Assembly: GCA_043777755.1 (NCBI GenBank)
Contig: JAYWHK010000074.1
Location: 9,294-73,293, forward strand
DNA from: CANHEE01 sp043777755
GTDB taxonomy: Bacteria; Bacteroidota; Bacteroidia; Chitinophagales; Saprospiraceae
Length of the DNA: 64,000 nt
Reading direction: 5' to 3'
Under the pieces are notes generated by a model. It was not told the origin of the DNA, searched no databases, and saw only the letters and a program-made list of their open reading frames with translations. Position numbers and translations under genes: made by a program. Shown here piece after piece: positions 1 through 8,410 of the stretch; position 1 is the first letter of the stretch, and the number at the start of each line of letters is the position of its first letter.

Positions 1-407
1 GAAAGCGTTTTTTGCCAATTTTTTTTCAAATTTACATCGTATTTTGAAAGCGTAATTTGTTGATTATCAGATAAAAAAGTCGTATCACTGACCAATAACA
101 CCTCTCCATTCGGAAAAGTATTTAAGTAAAGCGGATTGTAACTTCCAGCCGTTTTAGTCACTTTTTCAGTATTGCCTTTGGCATCTATTTTTGCTAAAAA
201 AAGGCTATCGCTGACAGCCGATTTGCCATCGCTATATGAACCACAAAGCCAAATAGTGCCATCGCTGTGTTGCTTGATAAGATGTGCATCATTGAACTGA
301 GCAACTTTGATCGTTTTCTCCCATTCATTTTGAGCCTTCAATTTTAAAAATGCGCCAAAAAATAAAAAAAGAAAAAAGGTAACAATAATTGAATTGCGTT
401 TTTGCAT
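1..407 (-). CDS. Exported protein, N-terminal part (cut by window edge)
   Basis: Reading leftwards from an ATG at 407-405, the frame stays open for about 135 codons to the window edge. The product begins with two basic residues, a strongly hydrophobic stretch (residues about 7-20) and a K-A-Q signal-peptidase-I-like site near residue 25. The rest alternates short beta-like strands with phrases such as DGTIWLCGSYSDG and PNGEVLLVSDT, typical of beta-propeller or T9SS cargo proteins. It loosely resembles the N-terminal half of the secreted protein at 38546-39985. The function is unknown, and the C-terminus, where a sorting domain would sit, is outside the window. Confidence 0.75.
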   Translation of the reverse strand, partial: MQKRNSIIVTFFLFLFFGAFLKLKAQNEWEKTIKVAQFNDAHLIKQHSDGTIWLCGSYSDGKSAVSDSLFLAKIDAKGNTEKVTKTAGSYNPLYLNTFPNGEVLLVSDTTFLSDNQQITLSKYDVNLKKNWQKTL

Positions 408-511
408 AAGATTTTTTATTTCACAGTTAAATTAAATTTCTTTGATGATACAAAAGTGGTTGTTTTTTTTAGAATGCACAAGTATATTTTTTTTAATTTA
501 TAAATCAATTT

Positions 512-543
512 TTTGACAAATTTGGGTTAAGTTATTATATTTG
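512..543 (+). promoter_or_regulatory. Bacteroidota sigma-A promoter
   Basis: TTTG at 512-515 and TATATTTG at 536-543 are separated by 20 bp, which fits the phylum consensus TTTG-N19/20-TAnnTTTG. The start codon at 572 lies about 20 nt behind the expected transcription start. Confidence 0.7.
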
Positions 544-571
544 TGTCGTTTAAAATAAATTTTATAAAAAA

Positions 572-1978
572 ATGAAAAATAGTCGCTTAGAAGAAATTTT
601 TCAAACATTGGATAAAAAAGAACGTTTTGAAGTCAATAAAGCTTTGCGTTCGCCTTTTTTCAATCAAAGAGGTGATGTGCAACAGCTTTGGGAATTGCTT
701 TGCGAATCGAAAGAAACTCCGAATAAAGAAGAAGTTTTTGCCAAACTTTATCCTACTGGAACTTACGAGCCGCAACGAGTTCGTGCCGTTATGAGTTGGC
801 TGATGTCAATTATTGAAAAAACTTTGATTTTTTTAGAAGTTGAAAAAGAAGAAATCCAAGGCAAAATAGCTTTGAGTAGCTGGTACCGCAAAAGAGGATT
901 AGGCAAACATTTCAATGAAACGCTTGCTGATGTAAAAGTTTTGCAAGAAAAGAAAGGTTTAAAAAATGCTTCTTTTTATAGAGAAAGTTATCTATTGGAA
1001 GTAGAAGCCTATGCTTTTGACAACGTAAATCGCACTCAAAAACAAAATCTACAAGTCTTAACCGACGATTTAGACATGGCTTTTATTTTAGAAAAATTGC
1101 GACAAGCCGTGATTATGTTTTCTCATCAAGCAGTATATTCGACCGATTACGATACGGGGTTGTTCGATATGATTTTGCAATACATTGAAAAAAAGCCACA
1201 CTTTTTAGAAAATATTGCTATTTCTACTTATTATTATTGTTACCAAAGTCAAATCAAGCCTGCCGATGAAAATAATTTTCAAATTTTTAAAAAAAATATC
1301 ATGGAGCATTACCTGATTTTTTCACAAGAAGAAATCAGAGATTTATACCTTTTAGCCATTAATTATGTTATTAAAAAAATCAATAAAGATAAAAGCCAAG
1401 TTTATACACAACAAGTTTTGGAACTTTATAAAAAAAGCCTGACAGAAGGCTATCTTTTAGAAAATAACATTCTTTCTCGCTTTACCTATCGTAATATTGT
1501 TGGTGCGGCATTGATTTTACACGACTATGCTTTTGCCGAAAAATTTATCTACGATTATAAAAATCGTTTGGAAAGAACCTACAGAGATAGTATGTTCAGC
1601 TTTAGTTTGGCGAGGTTGGAATACAGTCGAAAAAATTACGATGCGGCTTTGTTGCTTTTGCAAAAAGCCGAATACCGAGATACACTTTTGGCTTTGGCTG
1701 CCAAAACGATTTTACTGAAAATTTATTACGAAAAAGATGAATTCGACTTGCTTGATGCACATTTAGCAAGTATGCGGGCTTATTTGAAACGCAAACGAGT
1801 AATGGGGTATCACCAAACCAATTACAAAAACATCATTCATTATACACAAAAAATCATCAATTTGAGTAATGACAAAAAGAAAAACGCTGAACTTCGAGAG
1901 GCGATTAGCAAAGAAGAAATTCTGACGGAAAAAGAATGGCTCTTGGAACGGATAGAGTCCGTCAAAATTTCATACTAA
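572..1978 (+). CDS. Uncharacterised helical protein, 468 aa
   Basis: No known domain recognised. The protein is Lys/Glu/Leu-rich, has no signal peptide and looks mostly alpha-helical. Its C-terminal half carries TPR-like helix pairs (around LARLEYSRKNYDAALLLLQ). It begins with a charged helix followed by a SPFFN motif near residues 27-31 and ends with an NDKKKN...KEWLLE element. Both ends are matched by the interrupted gene at 43594-45033 (SPFFN; NNDKKVKN...KEWLL), so this is the intact member of a paralogous pair. The ATG at 572 sits just after a consensus promoter. A cytoplasmic location is inferred and the function is unknown. Confidence 0.9.
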   Translation: MKNSRLEEIFQTLDKKERFEVNKALRSPFFNQRGDVQQLWELLCESKETPNKEEVFAKLYPTGTYEPQRVRAVMSWLMSIIEKTLIFLEVEKEEIQGKIALSSWYRKRGLGKHFNETLADVKVLQEKKGLKNASFYRESYLLEVEAYAFDNVNRTQKQNLQVLTDDLDMAFILEKLRQAVIMFSHQAVYSTDYDTGLFDMILQYIEKKPHFLENIAISTYYYCYQSQIKPADENNFQIFKKNIMEHYLIFSQEEIRDLYLLAINYVIKKINKDKSQVYTQQVLELYKKSLTEGYLLENNILSRFTYRNIVGAALILHDYAFAEKFIYDYKNRLERTYRDSMFSFSLARLEYSRKNYDAALLLLQKAEYRDTLLALAAKTILLKIYYEKDEFDLLDAHLASMRAYLKRKRVMGYHQTNYKNIIHYTQKIINLSNDKKKNAELREAISKEEILTEKEWLLERIESVKISY

Positions 1979-2023
1979 AAATTAATATTTTTTTGCAAAG
2001 TTCATTTTTTTACTGTAATATTG

Positions 2024-2032
2024 TATTTTTGC
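2024..2032 (+). promoter_or_regulatory. Promoter -7 element of the 2060-5119 gene
   Basis: TATTTTTGC matches TAnnTTTGC. Transcription would begin near 2038, so the most upstream in-frame TTG at 2021 would not be in the mRNA. The real start is therefore further downstream. No good TTTG at -33 was found. Confidence 0.45.
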
Positions 2033-2059
2033 GACAGGCTAAAAAGGAACATTACAGAT

Positions 2060-5000
2060 TTGATACGACTAATTTTTTTATCTTCACTATTTTGTGCTTT
2101 GGCGATGAATCCTTCATTTGCCCAAATCGTGCCGTTGATAGAAAAAGACACTTTACTTAAAACGTTGAAAATCAGCATTTTAAATGGAGATAAGCGAGCG
2201 TACAGAGATTTAGGTTCTTTGTTAGAAACACCTTATGCGGAAGAAATACCTGCCATATTACAAGATTTTGCATTTTTTCCTTCCGAATTACTTGACTTCA
2301 ACAAGCCCATTTCTAAGACACAGTTTTTGGATTTTTTTTATAAAAATCAAAATCTTATGACTTACTCCTATTTGTTTAATGCTTTTTTTATAAAAGGTTT
2401 TGACAAAGAAAAAGTTGAATTTAGAGTAAATATCGTTAAGGAAGAGCGTGGTAAAAAATACAACACAGTCAAGGATTTAGCGGCAAAATTAGAGCAACAA
2501 ATCAGTGCTGAAAAGCCTGATTCTGCACTGAAAATTTTACAAAAAATAACAAATATTTACAGCAAAGAAAGTTTTAATTTGCTTTGTCAATTGGCAAAAG
2601 ACAAACGGGTTTTGACTGCAAAGGGGTTTCAAAAAGTTAATTTTGCTCGTGTAATATGTGACGGACTTGGTATTTACGCTACTCAGGAATCAATGAATAC
2701 TATGTTGTATCTTATTGATAACCAATACCTTGCGCCTTCATTGGCAGCTTTTTCGTTGGCTCGTGTAAGCAATGTTTTTGCAGCACACGAGGTTTCAGAC
2801 AAATTGATAAGCAATCATTACAGACAGTACCTTGATTCGTTGAAAACATTTGATGCACTACGTTCTTTTGGTTATGCTCGTTACAATCATTTTCAAAAAA
2901 ATTATTTTGACCAAGAAGTAGATTATTATGCAGCGTTGGTTGCAACGGCAGCGATTACGGACAGCTATTGGTGGATTCGAGAAAATGCTGTTCAAGACAT
3001 GATGAAAACGAATCATCCAAGGGCTTTGTATTATTTGGCAACGCAATATTATAAGGAGCGCAATCGAACAGTTAAGTTTGGTTATGGTTCGGAGGATTTT
3101 TACACGATGCTCCAAAGTTATGTCAATGAACGGATTGAGGTAAAAGATGCAGCAGGAAATTGGACAAGTCAGCCCAATGATTTGACCTCAAAAAAGAATT
3201 TTTTATTGTATTGGTCTCAACATTGGGACGATTATGAATGGGACGATTTTTTACAAATTTTTGTCAATAAACAACAAAAATTAGCGCAAAAAGAAAATTA
3301 TGAACGCCTTTTTCGTAGATTAACTTCCACAAATGACAGTGTAGCGGTACAATCTTTTAGAGAACTCAGCGAAGGAGAACCTTCTGAGGTAATAAAATTG
3401 GCTGGAAAATACCGTTCTCTTTTAAGAAATATCAATCCTAATATTCCTAATTTTAAGAGCAAGATATTAGAGAACTTGTCTTTCTTGACCGACTACTGCC
3501 GAAAGCAAAACATCGCTTATGCTCCGACTGAAAAAGACCTTTCTTTGTTCAATATTTTACTCGGAAATCTGTCACCTTCCCAACGCTATATTGTTGAAAA
3601 TCAGTTGGTTGAAAAAATAACTTTATCGCAAATTACAACGTTTGAATACTGGGCTGTACTTCACGAAACGCTTCCTTATGCCAATTATTCTTACAGCCGA
3701 ATTTTGGACAAATGGTATTCTTTGCATTGGCGTGAAATTTTGTCGAATGACAAAGAATTTCAACTTTTTTTGAAAAAAACAGCATTATTTGCTCGTTTTG
3801 GTGTTGTTGGTACGTGTAATATGTATGCTAAAAAAATCAATGTAAAAGATGAAAATGTAAAAAAGTACCTTCAAACTTTTTTGAATGTAGAAAGTGACCA
3901 AGACATTACATCGCTTTGTCAGCAGTTTTTGAACGCTGCACCAACGCCAAAAGAAAATCAAATAGTGGCTTCACAAAATAGCCTAAGCAATGACAATACG
4001 ACGATTAAAGGTTTTGTTCAAATTTTAGAAAAAACAGATAGCATTAGTATCGAAGACATCAATGCGGTAACACAATCGACGGCTTACAAAGCAAGTTATC
4101 GGGATTTGTGTCTAAAATCTTTGTCTAAAATAAGTCAAGTTGATGAGCTTTTTTTATTAAAAATACAACCAAAACTCTCTGCAAAAAACGGTGATTTGGA
4201 ATACTTGAAAAATATCCGTTTTGGCTACAAAGAATTAGATGATTTACCTCGAATCTTTGAATTGGACGACGTTGAAAAAATATTTGCTTTCATGTATGAA
4301 CGCACAGAAACCTTCACTATTGACGAATCTGGTGCTTTTTACAACAATATTTTTCGAGCAGCTTGGTTCACTAATTTTTTGAATAGTGGTCTTTTTCAAA
4401 AAAATACAGCTGAAAAAATCAAAGCTATTTTGGTAAAATACTTGAACGAAAGTGAATTGATTTCGGAATTTGAAGAGCAAGCAACACAGCGCAATATCGC
4501 TCAATTGGAAAATATTGGGCTTCCTTTGCTTGAAAAACTTCAAAATGCACAAGCCAATAGCCCTGATGATGAAACAAAAAGTAAAATTGTTTCGGAGATT
4601 CTTGCTCGAGTGAATTACGATGAATTGGGATTGATTGTTCCATTCATGGCACAAATGAACGATTTGAATGGGCGTTCTCCTTTGGCTTTTTTGAGTGAAG
4701 ATTTTGGTTTGCCAATTTTTGAATTTAAAAGCCTGCAAGAATCGAATGAATTTGTACAAAATCATTCAAAACTCAGCGAACTTGAATTGTACAAACTTTA
4801 TTTACAAAAATTTGGGTTGGATTTTCAGAAAAAAGATGGAAGTCTTGATTATGCCAAAATCTATACTATCCTGAAATATGACCTCGTTACACCATTTTCT
4901 GGCTCAGGCGGTAACAAACGTGATTACTACGTTTATGGTTTGATAAAAATATTAGAATTACAGTTTGTTACAAGATTGGGTTACCACTACAAGCTAAATG

Positions 5001-5119
5001 AAAATCAAACCTTTTACTCTTATAACAGTGGGAAAAGGGTAGAATCTTGGCTGAAATACATGGCAGAAAACAAGATTTTTCGTATAGATGTAGAAGATGT
5101 AAAAGCGTTTAATCAGTAA
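2060..5119 (+). CDS. Large exported protein of unknown function
   Basis: The open frame runs back to a TTG at 2021, but that codon overlaps the promoter element. I prefer the TTG at 2060, which sits 10-15 nt after an AAGGA-like sequence. It gives a compact signal peptide (IRLIFLSSLFCALA followed by a FAQ site). An ATG at 2105 would cut the signal peptide in half. The mature part (about 1000 aa) is rich in Leu, Phe, Tyr and Lys, apparently alpha-helical and HEAT-like in texture, with no motif I recognise and no T9SS sorting domain. It is therefore probably periplasmic rather than surface-exposed (inference). It begins about 80 bp after the 572-1978 gene. Confidence 0.85.
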   Translation: MIRLIFLSSLFCALAMNPSFAQIVPLIEKDTLLKTLKISILNGDKRAYRDLGSLLETPYAEEIPAILQDFAFFPSELLDFNKPISKTQFLDFFYKNQNLMTYSYLFNAFFIKGFDKEKVEFRVNIVKEERGKKYNTVKDLAAKLEQQISAEKPDSALKILQKITNIYSKESFNLLCQLAKDKRVLTAKGFQKVNFARVICDGLGIYATQESMNTMLYLIDNQYLAPSLAAFSLARVSNVFAAHEVSDKLISNHYRQYLDSLKTFDALRSFGYARYNHFQKNYFDQEVDYYAALVATAAITDSYWWIRENAVQDMMKTNHPRALYYLATQYYKERNRTVKFGYGSEDFYTMLQSYVNERIEVKDAAGNWTSQPNDLTSKKNFLLYWSQHWDDYEWDDFLQIFVNKQQKLAQKENYERLFRRLTSTNDSVAVQSFRELSEGEPSEVIKLAGKYRSLLRNINPNIPNFKSKILENLSFLTDYCRKQNIAYAPTEKDLSLFNILLGNLSPSQRYIVENQLVEKITLSQITTFEYWAVLHETLPYANYSYSRILDKWYSLHWREILSNDKEFQLFLKKTALFARFGVVGTCNMYAKKINVKDENVKKYLQTFLNVESDQDITSLCQQFLNAAPTPKENQIVASQNSLSNDNTTIKGFVQILEKTDSISIEDINAVTQSTAYKASYRDLCLKSLSKISQVDELFLLKIQPKLSAKNGDLEYLKNIRFGYKELDDLPRIFELDDVEKIFAFMYERTETFTIDESGAFYNNIFRAAWFTNFLNSGLFQKNTAEKIKAILVKYLNESELISEFEEQATQRNIAQLENIGLPLLEKLQNAQANSPDDETKSKIVSEILARVNYDELGLIVPFMAQMNDLNGRSPLAFLSEDFGLPIFEFKSLQESNEFVQNHSKLSELELYKLYLQKFGLDFQKKDGSLDYAKIYTILKYDLVTPFSGSGGNKRDYYVYGLIKILELQFVTRLGYHYKLNENQTFYSYNSGKRVESWLKYMAENKIFRIDVEDVKAFNQ

Positions 5120-5139
5120 CTAAATATCAGCCCTGTATA

Positions 5140-6192
5140 TCACATCACTTTCACGCTTACACCATCTTTCAAATAAGCCGAACCACCCGTAACGACTTGC
5201 TCACCTTCTTCTAATCCACTGGCTATCAATACATTACCATTAATTATTGTAGAAGTTTGAACTTGTCGGCGGATTACTTTTCCGTTTTGATGAACAAAAA
5301 CATAAGCCTGTGCATTGTTCCCTTCAATAATTGCATCTATCGGAACAGCCAAATAAGAACGGGCTGCGGCAGGTTGCATTTTTGAGGTAGCAAATAGTCC
5401 ATACGCCAATTGTTTGGGAGAACGATAAAACTTTAATTCCATCTGATACAAACCAGAACTGGGGTCAATACTCACTGCTTTATTGCTAACTTTTGCTGGA
5501 AAAACTTCACCTTTGTAGGCATCAATTGTGATTTGTGCAGCATCGCCTTCCTTGAGTCTTGCCCAATCTTTATCGCTAACACCAACTCGAATCACCCAAT
5601 CCGAAGCACCATTTGCTGTCATATACAGTACGGGCATTCCTGGGCCAACGAGTTCGCCTTCGTTCATTATTTTTTTGACAATACGACCACTTTGCGCTGC
5701 ACGAATGTCAGAGAAATTTTTATTAAAATCAGCAATTGCAACGTTTTGTTTGGCAACATTATAAGCCGTAGTGACATTTTGCAATTGTTCGAGTGTCGCA
5801 ACACTGTCTTTGTAAAGGCTTTGAACACGTTTTACATCACGGTCTAATTTTTCAAAACCTGAGTAGGCTTGACTAACTTGTGCATTGATTTCTGTCATGT
5901 TCAAATGTGCCAATAATTGCCCTTTTCTGACTTCATCGCCTTCTTTGACGTAGATTTTTTCAATAATTCCGCCTGTTTTAAAAGACATTCGGGCTTCTTT
6001 GTCTGATAGAATTAGTCCAGAAGCCAACACAGGTTCGGCAGAAGTTACTTTTGTAACAGCGGCAATTTTTACAGGAATAAATTCTTCATTAAGGCTTCCT
6101 TGCCCTTCTGTTTTGTTTGTTTTTTTACAAGAAAAAAATAAAATAAAAAGGCTTAAAACGGCAAAGGGAATATATTTTTTCTGATTGTACAT
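5140..6192 (-). CDS. RND-type efflux periplasmic adaptor (membrane fusion) lipoprotein
   Basis: 350 aa. It has a lipoprotein signal ending in LFFSC with the acyl-accepting Cys22, then the HlyD/AcrA-family order: a beta strand, a biotinyl-lipoyl half with the signature KIYVKEGDEVRKGQLLAHL, a short alpha-hairpin (QAYSGFEKLDRDVKRVQSL), the second lipoyl half (AAQSGRIVKKIMNEGELV), then beta-barrel and membrane-proximal domains ending in GLEEGEQVVTGG. Such adaptors link an inner-membrane RND pump to an outer-membrane TolC channel. Neither partner is adjacent. The gene starts 15 bp after the carboxylase stop codon, so the two are probably co-transcribed, an unusual pairing. The substrate cannot be inferred. 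Confidence 0.9.
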   Translation of the reverse strand: MYNQKKYIPFAVLSLFILFFSCKKTNKTEGQGSLNEEFIPVKIAAVTKVTSAEPVLASGLILSDKEARMSFKTGGIIEKIYVKEGDEVRKGQLLAHLNMTEINAQVSQAYSGFEKLDRDVKRVQSLYKDSVATLEQLQNVTTAYNVAKQNVAIADFNKNFSDIRAAQSGRIVKKIMNEGELVGPGMPVLYMTANGASDWVIRVGVSDKDWARLKEGDAAQITIDAYKGEVFPAKVSNKAVSIDPSSGLYQMELKFYRSPKQLAYGLFATSKMQPAAARSYLAVPIDAIIEGNNAQAYVFVHQNGKVIRRQVQTSTIINGNVLIASGLEEGEQVVTGGSAYLKDGVSVKVM

Positions 6193-6207
6193 TGATTTTT
6201 TTAATTT

Positions 6208-7833
6208 TTACACTTGCAAAACACCCATATTAAATTTTTCCACTGGTGCATGATTGGCAGCTTCAATGCCCATCGAAATCCATTTTCTGGTATCTGTCGG
6301 GTCAATGATAGCGTCCACCCAAAGGCGAGAAGCGGCATAATAAGGCGTTGTTTGTTTGTCGTATTTGTCTTTTATTTCGTTGAACATTTTTTGTTCTTCG
6401 TCAGTTTTAAGTTCTTTTCCTTTTGCTTTGAGTGTAGCCACTTGAATTTGCAACAAGGTTTTGGCAGCTTGCGCACCGCCCATAACAGCGATTTTGCCCG
6501 TAGGCCAAGCGACGATTAAGCGTGGGTCGTAGGCTTTTCCACACATCGCATAGTTTCCTGCACCATAAGAATTCCCCATAACTACGGAGAATTTTGGAAC
6601 AGTAGAGTTTGCTACAACATTGACTAATTTTGCGCCATCTTTGATAATGCCACCGTGTTCTGAACGAGAACCAACCATGAAGCCCGTCACGTCGTGTAAA
6701 AAAACCAATGGTATTTTTTTCTGGTTACAATTGGCAATAAAACGGGTGGCTTTGTCCGCAGAATCAGAATAAATAACGCCTCCAAATTGCAATTCTCCTT
6801 TAGCAGTTTTGACAACTTGTCGGTTATTCACAACAATTCCTACCGCCCAACCATCTATGCGAGCATAAGCACAAATGATGGTTTTTCCATAATTTTCCTT
6901 ATAAAGTGTTAATTTTGATTCATCAACAAGGCATTTTAGCACTTCAATTGTATTGTAAGGTTTGGTTGAGTTTTCTGGAAAAAGCCCATACAAATCTTCG
7001 ATTGGTGTATTTGGCGATTTTGGCTCTACCCTATCAAAACCAGCTTTGTCGTAATCACCAATTTTATCCATTAAATCTTTGATGGTATCCAAACAAGTTG
7101 GGTCATCGGGCATTTTGTAGTCAATAACACCTGAAATTTCGCTGTGAGTCGTTGCGCCACCGAGTGTTTCTTTGTCCACCGTTTCGCCAATCGCAGCTTT
7201 TACCAAATAAGGTCCAGCTAAGAAAATAGAACCTGTTTTGTCCACAATCAAGGCTTCGTCGCTCATAATTGGAAGGTAAGCACCACCTGCAACACAGCTT
7301 CCCATGACAGCGGCAATCTGAACAATACCCATACTTGACATTTTGGCATTGTTTCTAAAAATACGTCCAAAATGTTCTTTGTCGGCAAAAATTTCATCTT
7401 GCATAGGCAAATAAACGCCTGCACTATCCACCAAATAAATAATCGGCAAGCGATTTTCCATGGCGATTTCTTGCGCACGGAGATTTTTTTTGCCTGTTAT
7501 TGGAAACCAAGCACCTGCTTTTACGGAAGCGTCATTCGCCACAATAATACATTGACGACCTCTGACGTACGCCATCACTATCACAACGCCGCCCGCAGGG
7601 CAGCCGCCATGTTCTTCGTACATTTCATAGCCTGTAAATGCACCAAGTTCAATGACAGGTTTGTCTTTGTCACGGAGGTATTCGACACGCTCACGAGCTG
7701 TCATTTTACCTTCGGCTCGTTGTTTTTCGAGTTTGCTTTTGCCACCTCCAAGGTATATTTTTTGCAGCCGTTGCTCCATTCTCGAAAGAAGGAGCTTCAT
7801 GGCATCTTCGTTTTTATTTTTTTCTAAATCCAT
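6208..7833 (-). CDS. Acyl-CoA carboxylase, carboxyltransferase (beta) subunit
   Basis: 541 aa with tandem crotonase-fold carboxyltransferase halves. The N half contains GGCPAGGVVIV, VDSAGVYLP, an EHFGRIFRNNA helix and the oxyanion region MGSCVAGGAYLP. The C half contains FLHDVTGFMVG, NSYGAGNYAMCG and WPTGKIAVMGGAQAAK. The LPMQDEIF...HFGRIF and IFLAGPYLVKAA motifs resemble methylcrotonyl-CoA carboxylase beta more than propionyl-CoA carboxylase, but the true acyl-CoA is uncertain. It transfers CO2 from carboxybiotin to an acyl-CoA. The biotin carboxylase/carrier subunit is not in this window. Initiation at ATG 7833 (MDLEKNKNEDAMK) is plausible. It is followed at 15 bp by an efflux adaptor gene. 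Confidence 0.93.
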   Translation of the reverse strand: MDLEKNKNEDAMKLLLSRMEQRLQKIYLGGGKSKLEKQRAEGKMTARERVEYLRDKDKPVIELGAFTGYEMYEEHGGCPAGGVVIVMAYVRGRQCIIVANDASVKAGAWFPITGKKNLRAQEIAMENRLPIIYLVDSAGVYLPMQDEIFADKEHFGRIFRNNAKMSSMGIVQIAAVMGSCVAGGAYLPIMSDEALIVDKTGSIFLAGPYLVKAAIGETVDKETLGGATTHSEISGVIDYKMPDDPTCLDTIKDLMDKIGDYDKAGFDRVEPKSPNTPIEDLYGLFPENSTKPYNTIEVLKCLVDESKLTLYKENYGKTIICAYARIDGWAVGIVVNNRQVVKTAKGELQFGGVIYSDSADKATRFIANCNQKKIPLVFLHDVTGFMVGSRSEHGGIIKDGAKLVNVVANSTVPKFSVVMGNSYGAGNYAMCGKAYDPRLIVAWPTGKIAVMGGAQAAKTLLQIQVATLKAKGKELKTDEEQKMFNEIKDKYDKQTTPYYAASRLWVDAIIDPTDTRKWISMGIEAANHAPVEKFNMGVLQV

Positions 7834-7903
7834 TTTTTTAAGGAAATGATGTACGATAAAGTATCATAAGTATAGCTAACTTGTTGCACCAACAAAGATT
7901 AAA

Positions 7904-8036
7904 TTAGCACGCAGACATTCGCAGATGATGCTTCGCATCACTCACGGATTTTCACGGATTTCCTACGTAAGAAATCGGTGAAAATCCGTGAGTGAAATCA
8001 ATTTATTGATTTTATCTGCAATAATCCGTGTGCTAA
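7904..8036. repeat. Complex palindromic repeat element
   Basis: The outer arms TTAGCAC (7904-7910) and GTGCTAA (8030-8036) enclose a perfect 15-bp inverted repeat, CTCACGGATTTTCAC (7941-7955) against its complement at 7978-7992. Smaller hairpins lie inside: GATGC-TTCG-GCATC-like at 7925-7938, GATTTC/GAAATC at the tip, and AATCAA/TTGATT on the right. The sequence is non-coding and looks like a REP/BIME-like or MITE-like element. It fills part of the 570-bp gap between the carboxylase and glgC. Confidence 0.6.
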
Positions 8037-8207
8037 ATCCTTTATAATTTACCAGCATATAATTTAACGCTTTGATAAAACACCCATAATTATCGTTTAT
8101 ACAACTCAATTTTAAAGCACCACTTAATATTTTGCAGTAGGGTATTTATTAATCCACAATTAAAAATAAAATGTGGATAACTTATGTTAAGTTATTGAAA
8201 ATCAGTA

Positions 8208-8334
8208 ACTATTTACAACTTTTACAATTTTTCACCACGGAGAAACGGAGAACACAGAGTGTGACAAAAAAATTAGCCTTCGGCTAATTTTTTCGCCTCC
8301 GTGACCTCCGTTTCTTCGTGGTAAAAATAAAAAT
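8208..8334 (+). repeat. Interspersed hairpin repeat, family A, copy 1
   Basis: The core at 8235-8321 folds on itself. CCACGGAGAAACGGAG pairs with the CTCCGTTTCTTCGTGG arm, followed by an AAAAAATTAGCC/GGCTAATTTTTT stem capped by TTCG. Flanks (ACTATTTAC...TTTTACAATTTTT on the left, TAAAAATAAAAATCTT on the right) are shared with the copies at 45079-45234 (same orientation) and 14641-14791 (reverse orientation). It is non-coding. Confidence 0.8.
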
Positions 8335-8381
8335 CTTTAATATCTAATCACCAATATCTGTTGTGTATATCACAGTTTTTC

Positions 8382-8410
8382 GTAGGATGTGCGACTGAAG
8401 TCGCCCCTAC
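8382..8410 (-). repeat. Inverted repeat overlapping the glgC stop codon
   Basis: GTAGGATGTGCGACT and AGTCGCCCCTAC form an imperfect stem around GA(A). The right arm contains the glgC stop codon (8407-8409). The CGACT...AGTCG core recurs in the inverted repeat at 35057-35121. It may act as a weak terminator or be a small repeat element; there is no T-run. Confidence 0.4.

Noticed and set aside
2021..2059. TTG at 2021 as the start of the 1020-residue exported protein
   Set aside because: It overlaps the TATTTTTGC promoter element and would put a charged extension in front of the signal peptide.
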